Shown: positions 23,705 to 31,855, counted from the first letter of the stretch. The stretch is 32,080 nucleotides of DNA from Alphaproteobacteria bacterium (GCA_013151335.1 JAADIJ010000048.1:1-32080); one strand, 5' to 3'. Made by a program: numbers and translations. The notes: generated from the letters alone by a model not told the origin.

Positions 23705-24136
23705 TCAGGCAAATTGGCGCAAGCGGTTTTGATAGTCATGCTCGCGCCAATCGGCACGCGCGCGCCAGTGCTCCTGAGGTTGGCGCTTGGCCATCGCGTC
23801 GGGGATTTCAACCTCGTCAAAGCCACATCGGCGCGCCATCGCGTATTGATCCGACAACAGCGGGCCGGACGCGCGCAGTCGCCCCTGAAACCCCAATAGG
23901 CGCAATCGGCGCGCTTGGGAAAACCCGCGCCCGTCCGAAAATACCGGAAACGCCACCCGGATCAGGTCGATCCGGTCGAGATATGGCGCAAGCTCGGTCA
24001 CGTCAAAATCATTGGCGATATCGAGGGCAAAACCGTTGGGGCTTGCGCCAATGGTCGCCTCAAGGGCATCGGTGTCGTGAAACCCGAAGCCCCAATCCTC
24101 AGGGGCAAAGCCCTGATCCGTTACCAAAATGCTCAT
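23705..24136 (-). CDS. DUF934 family protein (sulfite reductase neighbourhood)
   Basis: This 143-residue protein belongs to DUF934, which lies next to sulfite reductase genes across alphaproteobacteria. Typical stretches are IRVAFPVFSDGRGFSQARRL and SDQYAMARRCGFDEVEIPD. It is thought to act with CysI/CysH, but no reaction is established. Its ATG overlaps the CysH stop by four bases. Confidence 0.88.
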   Translation of the reverse strand: MSILVTDQGFAPEDWGFGFHDTDALEATIGASPNGFALDIANDFDVTELAPYLDRIDLIRVAFPVFSDGRGFSQARRLRLLGFQGRLRASGPLLSDQYAMARRCGFDEVEIPDAMAKRQPQEHWRARADWREHDYQNRLRQFA

Positions 24137-24879
24137 GCCGCGTCCTTCTCGGGTCGTGTCACGCCATTTTCATCGAAATGGATGCCACATTCAATTTTGT
24201 CGGTGTTGCGCCAACGCCCCGCGCGGATGTCCTCGCCGAGATTAACTTGCGTTGTGCAAGGCGCGCAGCCGATTGAGGGATAGCCCTTGGCCACCAGCGG
24301 ATGACGCGGCAGGTTGTTGTTGGCGATGTAGTCCTCAAGATCGTCGCGGCCCCAATGAGCCAGCGGGTTGATCTTGATCCGCTCGGCGTTCTCAGCCTCG
24401 AAAAACTCGATTTTCTGGCGCAGACCGCCCTGATACCGTTTGCGTCCGGTGACCCACGCGTCAAAACCGCTGAGGCCCTTTTGCAGCGGCTCGATCTTGC
24501 GCAAATGGCAGCAGGCGTCGGGATCGAAATGGCGCAACAGGTTGTCGGGATCGCGCTCGAATATCTGGTCTCGCGGGGTTGTCAGGCGACGAATATCGCT
24601 CAGCCCGAAGGCTTCCGCCAGCGTTTCCTGATAGTGCAGGGTCTCGGCAAACAGCAGTTCGGTGTCGATAAACAAGACCGGCGTGGTGCGGTCCATGATC
24701 GAAATCAGGTGCAGCAGTACGACCGATTCCGCGCCAAATGACGAGACCAGCGCGATTTTTCCCAACATCGGATCGGCCAGCGCATGGCTGAGCACCGACA
24801 CCGCGCCGTGATTGCGATAGCGCGCGTTAAGATCGGCAATGCGTTGACTGATCGGGGCAAGTGGAGCTTCAAGCGGCAT
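24133..24879 (-). CDS. cysH: Phosphoadenylyl/adenylyl-sulfate reductase
   Basis: This 248-residue enzyme reduces activated sulfate to sulfite with thioredoxin or similar. The PP-loop SSFGAES is at 46-52. Cys123-Cys124 and Cys205/Cys208 (GCAPC) are the four ligands of a [4Fe-4S] cluster, which indicates the APS-type (assimilatory, plant-like) reductase. The catalytic cysteine is in ECGIH (Cys231). I chose the ATG at 24879, which overlaps the sulfite reductase stop by 11 bases; the frame is open to 24909 inside that gene. Confidence 0.92.
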   Translation of the reverse strand: MPLEAPLAPISQRIADLNARYRNHGAVSVLSHALADPMLGKIALVSSFGAESVVLLHLISIMDRTTPVLFIDTELLFAETLHYQETLAEAFGLSDIRRLTTPRDQIFERDPDNLLRHFDPDACCHLRKIEPLQKGLSGFDAWVTGRKRYQGGLRQKIEFFEAENAERIKINPLAHWGRDDLEDYIANNNLPRHPLVAKGYPSIGCAPCTTQVNLGEDIRAGRWRNTDKIECGIHFDENGVTRPEKDAA

Positions 24880-26539
24880 TGGTTCGGGCCTCCTGCCCAT
24901 AAAGCGCATGTTTGAATGGTGTCATTCCAAGTCGTTGAAAAAGAGCACGAAAACTCTCTGATGGGTCGCCTCTGAGATCAAGATAGGTGTCGATCAGGGT
25001 CTCAATCGCCGGCAATATCGCCTGCGCCGAGAACCCCGGTCCGACCGGTTTGCCAATCGCCGCATCCTCGGAACCATCGCCGCCAAGCGTGATCTGATAG
25101 CTTTCAACCCCGGCTTTTTCCAAGCCTAAAATCCCGATATGACCCACATGATGATGCCCGCAGGCATTGATGCAGCCAGAGATTTTAATCTTGAGCGGCC
25201 CGATATCACGCTCGAGCTTCAGCGCGTCAAACCTGTTGGCGATGTCTTGGGCCACCGGAATGGAGCGCGCGGTGGCCAGATCGCAATAATCCATACCGGG
25301 GCAGGCGATAATATCCGAGATCAGGCCGATATTGGCCGTGGCCAGACCCGCCTCTTTCAGCGTCGCGTGTACCGTCTTGAGATCGGATTTGGCCACATGC
25401 GGCAAAACGATGTTCTGCTCGTGGCTAAAGCGCAGATCGTCATAGGAATAGGTCTTGGCGAGCTTTGCGATTACACGCATTTGCGCCGAACTGATATCGC
25501 CGGGCGTGTCGCCATGTTTTTTGAGCGAGACCGACACAATCGCATAATCGGGGTTCTTATGCTGTGCGGTATTGGTGTCGACGAAGGAGCGGAAAATTGG
25601 GTCGCTGGCAAGGGTCGCCTCAAAACCGCCACTGCCGCTGGATTTATAGGCGGGTGGGGTGAAATTACGTTCAATCTCGGCCAGCAAGACCTGATCCGCC
25701 CCGTCAAAATACGCCGACTGCTCCAAGAAACGTTGCTCGACCATAGCGCGGATGGTTTCGATCTTGTGCTCATGCACCGTGATTTTGATGCGGGCTTTAT
25801 ATTTGTTGTCGCGACGTCCGATCTGGTTGTAAACGGCCAGAACCGCCTCGATATAGGGCAGCAAATCCGCTTGGGGCAGAAACTCGCGGATCAGACGCGC
25901 GATCATCGGGGTGCGGCCCAGACCGCCTCCGATCAGAACGCGGTAGCCGGGCGCGCCGCTGGCGTTTCTCACCAGTTGCAGGCCAATGTCATGGACCTTG
26001 ATAACCGCGCGGTCGTGATCCGAACCGGTTACGGCGAATTTGAATTTGCGCGGCAGAAAGGCAAACTCCGGATGGTCAGCAAACCACTGGCGGATCAGCT
26101 CGGCCGTGGGGCGGGGATCAGCGATTTCGTCAGCCGCCGCTCCGGCGAAATGATCGGCGGTAACCGCGCGTACGCAATTACCCGAGGTTTGCGTCGCATG
26201 CATATCCACCGCCGCCAGCGCGTCGAGAATATCGGGAACGTCGCAGAGTTTGGGCCAGTTGAACTGGATATTTTGACGGGTGGTGATATGGCCGTAGCCC
26301 TCATCCCAACGATCCGCGATATCGGCCAGCGCGTTCATTTGGCGACTATTAAGCGCGCCATAAGGCACCGCCACGCGCAGCATATAGGCGTGCAGTTGCA
26401 AATAAAGCCCGTTCATCAGGCGCAAAGGGCGAAACTCGTCCTCGGTCAGCGCGCCGCTGATGCGGCGAGCGACTTGATCGCGAAACTGCTGGTTGCGGCG
26501 GGTCAGAAACGCGCGGTCAAAATCGCTATAACGATACAT
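24869..26539 (-). CDS. cysI: Sulfite (nitrite/sulfite) reductase hemoprotein
   Basis: This 556-residue enzyme reduces sulfite to sulfide with six electrons. The [4Fe-4S]-siroheme ligands are in CPGMDYC (Cys413, Cys419) and CINAC (Cys456, Cys460). The first half domain has the GYGHITTRQNIQF stretch and the NCVRAVTADHFAG loop. The length matches ferredoxin-dependent assimilatory enzymes. It overlaps the upstream DUF2849 stop by one base (TAATG) and CysH downstream. Siroheme must come from elsewhere because no siroheme synthase gene is in this cluster. Confidence 0.93.
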   Translation of the reverse strand: MYRYSDFDRAFLTRRNQQFRDQVARRISGALTEDEFRPLRLMNGLYLQLHAYMLRVAVPYGALNSRQMNALADIADRWDEGYGHITTRQNIQFNWPKLCDVPDILDALAAVDMHATQTSGNCVRAVTADHFAGAAADEIADPRPTAELIRQWFADHPEFAFLPRKFKFAVTGSDHDRAVIKVHDIGLQLVRNASGAPGYRVLIGGGLGRTPMIARLIREFLPQADLLPYIEAVLAVYNQIGRRDNKYKARIKITVHEHKIETIRAMVEQRFLEQSAYFDGADQVLLAEIERNFTPPAYKSSGSGGFEATLASDPIFRSFVDTNTAQHKNPDYAIVSVSLKKHGDTPGDISSAQMRVIAKLAKTYSYDDLRFSHEQNIVLPHVAKSDLKTVHATLKEAGLATANIGLISDIIACPGMDYCDLATARSIPVAQDIANRFDALKLERDIGPLKIKISGCINACGHHHVGHIGILGLEKAGVESYQITLGGDGSEDAAIGKPVGPGFSAQAILPAIETLIDTYLDLRGDPSESFRALFQRLGMTPFKHALYGQEARTNAA

Positions 26540-26871
26540 TATTCACCTCGTAGCCGTGCTGCATCGGCCTGTTTGCCTAAAAACCGGTTTGAAGGACCGT
26601 TGGCGCGAAACCGCTCGCGCATATGTGTCGGTTCGGGAACGCCGTTTTGGCCGATGCGGGCATTGGTCAAGAACGCGCTAACGATTTGATTCTGTTGGGT
26701 TTCTGCCTGTGCCGAGGCCTCGTTCGCCGCCACGTCATTTGTAAACAGCTTCGCGTTGGCAAAGGCTTTGACCCATTGCCCCTCGGCGGACAGATAGACC
26801 ACTTCGCCGTTGATCAGGTCATTGGCGGTCAGAACTTTGGACTGAAATCCAATGTGGGTTGGCTGTGCCAT
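26539..26871 (-). CDS. DUF2849 family protein
   Basis: This 110-residue protein belongs to DUF2849, found in alphaproteobacteria directly upstream of sulfite reductase. It starts FQSKVLTANDLINGEVVYLS and lacks membrane helices or obvious catalytic residues. An AGAGGAAG ribosome site precedes the ATG. Its role is unknown. The one-base overlap with cysI implies co-expression and perhaps a stable complex. Confidence 0.88.
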   Translation of the reverse strand: MAQPTHIGFQSKVLTANDLINGEVVYLSAEGQWVKAFANAKLFTNDVAANEASAQAETQQNQIVSAFLTNARIGQNGVPEPTHMRERFRANGPSNRFLGKQADAARLRGE

Positions 26872-26911
26872 CTGCTTCCTCTTAAGGTTTTGAACCTGTC
26901 AAACGCTCGGA

Positions 26912-27484
26912 TCATGCCGCCAATTTGCGCGCACCCACCGACAGCAATCCTGCCGCGTCAAGCTTGCTCCAAAGAGGCCGCAACAGCGCCACCGGCACGT
27001 TGGGCAGACGGATTGAAACGCCTGCGGTGAGACGAATAGTGGAGTGGCCAAAAACCTCGGCCACATCGGCAATGAGGCGAAGCTGCGCAGGCCTGATCGC
27101 CGATTGCAGCGCGATCACCACCAGACGATAGCCGTTGCGGGCATGGGCGACGGTGTAGCCATCGATGAAAGCGCGAAACTCGGAGTTTTGGGCATAGGTC
27201 AGATTATAGCGATCTTGCGGCAGATCAATGAGGCGCGCGGGGGTCTCGATCGGTTGCGCAATGCTGTCGCGTTCGGCACGGCTGATCGGGGTGTCAAACA
27301 GCACGCCTCCGCCGGGAGTGAAGCGCACGTCGCCGCGCACATCGCTCAGCGTGGCAATCGCGCGCAAGCTTTGCGGAGACTGAATGTCGCTTTCGCTGCG
27401 AATGTTGATCTCTGGGCTGAGGATTTGATCCTTGCTGGGCACGACATGAAGCGTGGCGGGCTGGCCTCGGGTTTCGATCTGCAT
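26912..27484 (-). CDS. Cysteine-free sulfite-reductase-like half-domain protein
   Basis: This 190-residue protein is the first gene of the sulfur operon. The C-terminal half (RLVVIALQSAIRPAQLRLIA to GHSTIRLTAGVSIRLPNVPV) resembles the ferredoxin-like half domain of nitrite/sulfite reductases. An earlier LRAIATLSDVRGDVRFTPGG may be a second copy. It has no cysteine at all, so it cannot carry the siroheme/iron-sulfur ligands. The usual gene here in relatives is cysG. It could be an accessory subunit, a structural partner of CysI or an evolved remnant. The start at 27484 has an AGGAGA site and the gene is undamaged. Confidence 0.7.
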   Translation of the reverse strand: MQIETRGQPATLHVVPSKDQILSPEINIRSESDIQSPQSLRAIATLSDVRGDVRFTPGGGVLFDTPISRAERDSIAQPIETPARLIDLPQDRYNLTYAQNSEFRAFIDGYTVAHARNGYRLVVIALQSAIRPAQLRLIADVAEVFGHSTIRLTAGVSIRLPNVPVALLRPLWSKLDAAGLLSVGARKLAA

Positions 27485-27535
27485 GTGACATCTCCTAGGA
27501 TGAGCGCTTATGGCGGGTTATTCCTTGCCCATAAT

Positions 27536-27589
27536 AGAATAATATTCTCGAAAAATTGCTATACCCCGCTTGAAATAAGAAATATGTTC
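27536..27589. promoter_or_regulatory. Two candidate Lrp-type operators, 42 bp apart
   Basis: A perfect palindrome AGAATAATATTCT (27536-27548) and a second GAA-N5-TTC site GAAATATGTTC (27579-27589) lie in the 156-base gap between the sulfur operon and lrp. The first agrees with the Lrp consensus (YAGHAWATTWTDCTR) at 13 of 15 positions. The GAA-N5-TTC sites have centres at 27542 and 27584, which are 42 bp, four helical turns, apart. This suits cooperative binding of a multimeric Lrp protein controlling both genes. Confidence 0.5.
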
Positions 27590-27640
27590 GGATATAGAGA
27601 AAATATAGTCACATCGTTCCAAAATAGACCGAGCAACAAA

Positions 27641-28102
27641 ATGTCAGCCCGCATCGACGCAATTGACCGGAAAATCCTTTTCGAGCTTCAGCGCGACGCC
27701 AGCCAATCTTTGGACGAAATCGCCCGAAAAACCGGCTCTTCCAAGACGCCGGTGTGGAATCGCATCCGCAAATTGCGCAAGGCCGGGGTGATCCGGCAGC
27801 AAACCGTGCTGCTGGATCCCGAGGCTTTGGGGCTGGAGGCGTGCTTTTTTGTTTTGGTGCGCACATCGGAGCATGACGCCGAGTGGCAGGGGCGGTTTTT
27901 GCGCAGTCTGCTCGCGCGCCCCGAGGTGCAAGAGGCGCACCGTCTGGCCGGGGACATCGACTATATTCTCAAGGTCAGGGTCGAAAACGCCAAGGCCTAT
28001 GACATCTTTTATCAGGCGCTGATTGCCGAGGTGAAGATTTTCAACGTCACAGCACTTTTGTCGATGGAAGAGATCAAATCAACCACCGTGCTGGCGGTTT
28101 GA
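27641..28102 (+). CDS. Lrp/AsnC family transcriptional regulator
   Basis: This 153-residue protein has an N-terminal winged HTH (IDAIDRKILFELQRDASQSL, then SSKTPVWNRIRKLRKAGVI) and a C-terminal RAM ligand-binding domain (QEAHRLAGDIDYILKVRVEN). I chose the ATG at 27641 because it gives the conserved N-terminus; an earlier in-frame ATG near 27584 would extend into the operator region. It is divergent from the sulfur operon and most likely regulates it in response to an amino acid or sulfur metabolite. Effector not known. Confidence 0.9.
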   Translation: MSARIDAIDRKILFELQRDASQSLDEIARKTGSSKTPVWNRIRKLRKAGVIRQQTVLLDPEALGLEACFFVLVRTSEHDAEWQGRFLRSLLARPEVQEAHRLAGDIDYILKVRVENAKAYDIFYQALIAEVKIFNVTALLSMEEIKSTTVLAV

Positions 28103-28151
28103 TCGTTGCACAAACCGTCGGGTTTCGTGGGTCTGACCGGCAGGTTTCCTC

Positions 28152-29258
28152 TTAAAGAAACGGTGCGGGGTCGACGCTGACTGTGCCGCGTCGCACCTCG
28201 AAATGAAGGAATGGCGGGCTGCCAGCGGCGACAGCTCCCAGCCTTTGCCCGCGTTTCACCTTTTGGCCTTTGGTCAGGTTCACATCCGTCACATTGGAGT
28301 AAACGGTGAATATATTGTCGGCGTGACGCAGCAACACGATGGTGTTTGAGCCGACCGATTTTGACACCAGCGCAACCTCGCCATCCTCTGCCGCTTTGAC
28401 TGCGGTGCCAGCGGGAGACGCGATGTTTATACCCTCGTTGCCGCCTTTTTTACCCGAATATTGCTTGATGATCTCGCCCTGAACCGGCACGAGGAATTTC
28501 CGGTTTTGTGTGGTGGTTTTGAACTGTTTGAGATTGGGCGAAGCAGGCACAACCGCCGGTTTCACCGTACGAGGCAGGGGCTTTGATGCGCTCGGCGGGG
28601 GCGGAGCGATGGTACCAAGGCCGGGCTTGCTGTTGTCGACGATGGTCTGTCCGACCGGGCCTTGGACAATGGGGATAAGCAATTGCTGCCCTTCGCGCAC
28701 CGCCAAATCCGACCCCAGCCGGTTCCATGATGCAAGTGCCGTCACCGACACATTGTAAAGACGCGCAATCGAGTAGGCAGTCTCGCCGCGCTCCACCTGA
28801 TGCTGGATCGGTTCAAGGCCCCCTTGAGGTTGGATCGGCACCTCATTTACCGGCTTATCGGCGTTGTTAATGGCGTTGGAGGCGATCAGTTTGATGTCGA
28901 GCACCCCGCTTTCTGCACTGCCAATAGCCGAGCCGCCGGGCAGCGCCAGCAACTCTCCTGCGCGAAGCCGTTGATCAACCCTCAGCCCGTTATGAGCCGC
29001 GAGCGCCTCAGCGCCAAGACCCACGCGCACCGCGAGCGTTGTCACCGTATCACCTTGTTTGGCCGCGACCATCTGGTAGTTCGGATAGGTAATCACCCCT
29101 CGGGCGTCGGGTTTGGGGCGCGGAGCCGTGCGCAAAGCCGGGTCATCTTTGTTGAGATTGAAGCTCTGGATATTCAGCCCGGCGTTGCACGCACTAAGAG
29201 TGCCCGCGGCCAATATCACCCCGGCAAGCCGCTTTATCGTCCGAAATCTCGTCGCCAT
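28152..29258 (-). CDS. LysM/M23 lipoprotein with degenerate catalytic site (NlpD-like)
   Basis: This 368-residue lipoprotein has a signal and lipobox LSAC (Cys24), two LysM repeats (about 61-107 and 151-196), a proline-rich linker and a LytM/M23 domain (257-366). The zinc-ligand positions have changed: NEGIN (Glu275, Asn278) replaces the usual H-x3-D, and YSNV (320-323) replaces the usual YxHL, while LHFEVR (351-356) keeps part of the last motif. This matches the inactive LytM factors that activate cell-division amidases, such as NlpD. I chose the ATG at 29258 with AGGTGG ahead. It follows pcm and surE on the same strand, the usual alphaproteobacterial order. Confidence 0.88.
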   Translation of the reverse strand: MATRFRTIKRLAGVILAAGTLSACNAGLNIQSFNLNKDDPALRTAPRPKPDARGVITYPNYQMVAAKQGDTVTTLAVRVGLGAEALAAHNGLRVDQRLRAGELLALPGGSAIGSAESGVLDIKLIASNAINNADKPVNEVPIQPQGGLEPIQHQVERGETAYSIARLYNVSVTALASWNRLGSDLAVREGQQLLIPIVQGPVGQTIVDNSKPGLGTIAPPPPSASKPLPRTVKPAVVPASPNLKQFKTTTQNRKFLVPVQGEIIKQYSGKKGGNEGINIASPAGTAVKAAEDGEVALVSKSVGSNTIVLLRHADNIFTVYSNVTDVNLTKGQKVKRGQRLGAVAAGSPPFLHFEVRRGTVSVDPAPFL

Positions 29259-29307
29259 TCTAGCCACCTACACCTGTCCGTCACATTATGTTTCGCCCCG
29301 ATAGATA

Positions 29308-29949
29308 CTAGCCTTGGGCGATCCCTTCAACCAGTGGAACGAAGCGAACCTCGCAAAGCTCGGTATAATCCAGCCCATCGGCGGTTTTTCGCACCTTTAT
29401 CAGGCTTTGAACCGTATCTGACTGCCCCACGGGTAACACCATGATGCCGCCAACCCGTAATTGGCCAAGAAGATTGGCGGGCGGGTCTTCGGGCGCTGCG
29501 GTCAGGATGATACGGTCAAACGGGGCCTGATCGGGCAGGCCGAGCGAGCCATCCGAGGTCATCACGGTCACATTCACCAAGCCAAGAGTTTCGATGATCT
29601 GGCGTGCCGAGCGGGTCAACTCCCGGTGACGCTCGACCGAATAAACCCGCCGCGCAAGGTGGCTGAGAATGGCCGCCTGATAGCCAGAGCCGGTGCCGAT
29701 CTCCAACACCTTATTGCGCGGCTGAACGTCGAGCGCTTGGGTCATCAACCCAACCACCGAGGGCTGGCTGATGGTTTGGCCGCAGGCAATCGGCAACGGG
29801 CGATCCTCGTAAGCGCGATTGGCAAACAGGCCCTGAACGAACAGGCCACGATCAACCTTTTCCATCGCCTCCAACACCCGCGCATCGGTCACGCCGCGCG
29901 ATCTGAGCGAGAACAGAAATTGCATCTGGGTTTCGGGGGTAAGGTTCAT
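29308..29949 (-). CDS. pcm: Protein-L-isoaspartate O-methyltransferase
   Basis: This 213-residue enzyme methylates isoaspartyl residues in damaged proteins. The SAM-binding [15 protein letters not shown] and the substrate motif [10 protein letters not shown] are clear, and [12 protein letters not shown] follows. Its start overlaps the surE stop by four bases (ATGA). The genes surE-pcm-LysM/M23 form one operon. Confidence 0.93.
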   Translation of the reverse strand: MNLTPETQMQFLFSLRSRGVTDARVLEAMEKVDRGLFVQGLFANRAYEDRPLPIACGQTISQPSVVGLMTQALDVQPRNKVLEIGTGSGYQAAILSHLARRVYSVERHRELTRSARQIIETLGLVNVTVMTSDGSLGLPDQAPFDRIILTAAPEDPPANLLGQLRVGGIMVLPVGQSDTVQSLIKVRKTADGLDYTELCEVRFVPLVEGIAQG

Positions 29950-30728
29950 GAAATCGCGCTTGTAACCTTGGCCAGAACGTCATGCGCGGTCAGATCTGCG
30001 CGCATCGGCGTGACCGAGATATAGCCGTCGAGATTGGCGTGAACATCAGTGTCGGGCGCAGTCGGTTCATGCTGCGTACCGCCTTTGACCCACAGGAATT
30101 TTCGCCCCGACGGGGATTGGTGCGGCTCGACAGAGAAGCCGCCATTGCCACGAAAGCCCTGCGCTACGACCTTGTTTCCCTTGACTAATTTAGCGGCAAT
30201 CGGTGGAAAATTGATGTTGTAAAACACGCCGTAAGGTTGGTCCTGCCAGATGCCGTTTTCAAGTAGGCTCGCCAATAACGGAGCGGCAAGCTGGCCTGCC
30301 GCCTCGAACGGATCATCAAGTTTGGCGTTATCTGGCCCGAAATATTGCGACAACGCAACCGAACGAATACCGTGCAACGCGCCCTCAAGCGCGGCACCGA
30401 TTGTGCCGGAATAAAGCGTATTTTCGCCAGCGTTATTACCACGATTTACCCCCGAGAGGATCAGATCAGGTGCCGAAGGCATCACCTCGCAAATTCCCGC
30501 CAAAACACAGTCGGCCGGGGTGCCTTCGACCGAATATCGCCGGGGCGCGAGTTTGGTTATCATCATCGGTTTGACGTAAGAGATGCAATGGCCCACGCCG
30601 GATTGTTCGAGCGCGGGCGCAACGGTCCAAATCTCGCTATCATCCCCGGCCAAATGGGCGGCGATCCCCTCCAAAATAGCAAGCCCCGGCGCGTTGATAC
30701 CGTCGTCATTGGTGATGAGTATGCGCAT
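29946..30728 (-). CDS. surE: 5'/3'-nucleotidase SurE
   Basis: This 260-residue metal-dependent nucleotidase starts [18 protein letters not shown] with the Asp8-Asp9 metal ligands, then [20 protein letters not shown]. It dephosphorylates nucleoside monophosphates and may act in stress survival. It leads the operon with pcm. A promoter is expected in the 30729-30850 part of the upstream gap. Confidence 0.93.
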   Translation of the reverse strand: MRILITNDDGINAPGLAILEGIAAHLAGDDSEIWTVAPALEQSGVGHCISYVKPMMITKLAPRRYSVEGTPADCVLAGICEVMPSAPDLILSGVNRGNNAGENTLYSGTIGAALEGALHGIRSVALSQYFGPDNAKLDDPFEAAGQLAAPLLASLLENGIWQDQPYGVFYNINFPPIAAKLVKGNKVVAQGFRGNGGFSVEPHQSPSGRKFLWVKGGTQHEPTAPDTDVHANLDGYISVTPMRADLTAHDVLAKVTSAIS

Positions 30729-30853
30729 GAAACAAGCCCTGCAGTTAATATGTGACTGCGTAGCTATAGCAAGCGGATGGTCAAGGAAAGAGGGGCAGTT
30801 CGCGGGGTAGAAAAAGCCACAAATAGGCCTGTTCCCCCGCCTGTTTAAACTTT

Positions 30854-30889
30854 CATCTGCGCCAGTGAGCTTAGCTCAGGGCGCAGATG
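30854..30889. repeat. Long hairpin between surE and the small secreted protein
   Basis: CATCTGCGCC (30854-30863) and GGCGCAGATG (30880-30889) are exact inverted repeats of 10 bp. Inside is a second short stem TGAGC-TTA-GCTCA. It lies 51 bases downstream of the secreted protein gene on the minus strand. No T-run is present, so a non-canonical terminator, a barrier to RNA decay, or the 3' end of a small RNA is possible. Otherwise the 30729-30939 interval contains only the surE leader. Confidence 0.45.
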
Positions 30890-30939
30890 GGTTGCTTTGA
30901 ATTGGTCGAATTGACTGTCAGTGTCTGGCAAGTCGTAAC

Positions 30940-31206
30940 CTACCGGTCAGACTCTGAGCGTGCATCATTGCCAAAGTTCCGGTTGGATTTGAAAGAATAA
31001 AGTTTCAACGTAGAACCAACTTCGGCGTAATCGCGTCCGGTCATGAAGTTAGAGCTTGAGCGGCTGACGACAGTGCCCGAGATCAAGCCTCCGGTGCTGT
31101 TTTCTGCCAAATCACGCGAGGTCAGAAAGCCATTGCCGAAAATCCCGGCGGAAGCAGAGGTTGCGATGACGAATGTTGCTGCCAGAGCTGTAAGAACAAG
31201 TTTCAT
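30940..31206 (-). CDS. Small secreted protein with an internal repeat
   Basis: This 88-residue protein has a signal peptide (cut after SASA, residue 20) and an AAGGGAT ribosome site. The mature 68 residues contain two copies of a motif 27 residues apart: GFLTSRDLAEN (26-36) and NFMTGRDYAEV (53-63), sharing F-[LM]-T-x-R-D-[LY]-A-E. No family is recognised. It is probably periplasmic or exported. The repeated R-D-x-A-E may be a binding motif. The promoter candidate lies at 31257-31284. Confidence 0.75.
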   Translation of the reverse strand: MKLVLTALAATFVIATSASAGIFGNGFLTSRDLAENSTGGLISGTVVSRSSSNFMTGRDYAEVGSTLKLYSFKSNRNFGNDARSESDR

Positions 31207-31256
31207 TTTAGTATCCCTTCGTTGCGTTTGTTTGCGATCGTTATTGATCTGGAACA

Positions 31257-31284
31257 AATCTAGGGTCGATTTTCCAACGTTCAA
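31257..31284 (-). promoter_or_regulatory. Candidate sigma-70 promoter of the small secreted protein
   Basis: On the minus strand TTGAAC (31279-31284) and TAGATT (31257-31262) are spaced by 16 bases, about 50 bases before the ATG at 31206. The spacing and hexamers are good. Experimental mapping is needed to prove the start. Confidence 0.4.
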
Positions 31285-31489
31285 AACACAAGCTCACACA
31301 TGGCGGTGTCGGCTTGAGAAAAATCTGTTACCGGCGGTGAGTCGTGAGCGTTTTTGAAGGATAAAATTCATTTAATACAAAATGTTATAGTATATCAACT
31401 TCGTGAGTGGGGCGTCATGAGTGGGCAAAATTTCCGTCTTTTCTTATGAAGATTCCCTTTAGTGTCCGAGCGTTTTATTGTTCGTAAGC

Positions 31490-31704
31490 TGTCAATGAGC
31501 GTTTAAAACTGACCCACCCTTGAGGGGCAAAGCCTATAGGCGAGATGCCCTCATATAGCGAGCTCGTCTATTGGCCTTGCTTGTGCCGCGGGTTTATTGA
31601 ACGCGGCTGTTTTTGCTCTGTGCGAAGCGGAACGAGGCATTGCCGGTCTCGATGATCGAACAGTGATGCGTTACCCTGTCCAGAAGCGCCGTTGTCATTT
31701 TGGC
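31490..31704 (-). mobile_element. IS21-family remnant: end repeats and istB 3' part
   Basis: The minus-strand frame ending at 31594 encodes [20 protein letters not shown] and [16 protein letters not shown], which is the conserved C-terminus of the IS21 helper ATPase IstB. The similarity starts abruptly at about 31704. Beyond the stop the sequence contains TGTCAATGAGCGTTTAAAAC and TGACCCACC (31490-31518), the multi-repeat end of an IS21 element. A weaker copy of the repeat (TGTCCGAGCGTTTTATTG) lies at 31463. The 5' part of istB and all of istA are missing. Bases 31285-31489 show no gene I can assign. Confidence 0.65.
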
Positions 31705-31719
31705 ATCCACTGCCCGGCA

Positions 31720-31855
31720 GGCGTTTGCTTGCAAACGCTGGCCCCGTCCAACGCCGCGCTGGTCAGACGCGCCGTCGCGCTTTGCGACAAATATTACGGC
31801 CCCGTGTCGAGCTGGCAGTAAGCGCGCGACATCCTCGGCCTGCCGCTGCGTTAGC
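31720..31855 (+). pseudogene. Probable BKACE (DUF849) 3' remnant
   Basis: A plus-strand frame reads [20 protein letters not shown] and GPVSSWQ, then a TAA, then [10 protein letters not shown] and a stop at about 31853. This is the style of the C-terminal helix of beta-keto acid cleavage enzymes (DUF849), where SNAxLVRRAV and AREILGL occur. A TAA in place of a codon near the end and a broken 5' side next to the istB remnant mark it as a dead fragment. Confidence is limited because only about 40 codons remain. Confidence 0.4.

Noticed and set aside
25139-26689. A long plus-strand open frame of 516 codons opposite cysI
   Set aside because: It lies entirely over the sulfite reductase gene, which has all its cluster ligands and matches its family end to end. 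The opposite frame has no recognisable family or good ribosome site, so it is a shadow of GC-rich codon usage.
26912-27484. A shortened siroheme synthase (cysG)
   Set aside because: No SAM-methyltransferase or NAD-binding motifs of CysG are present. The half-domain sequence points to the sulfite reductase fold instead.
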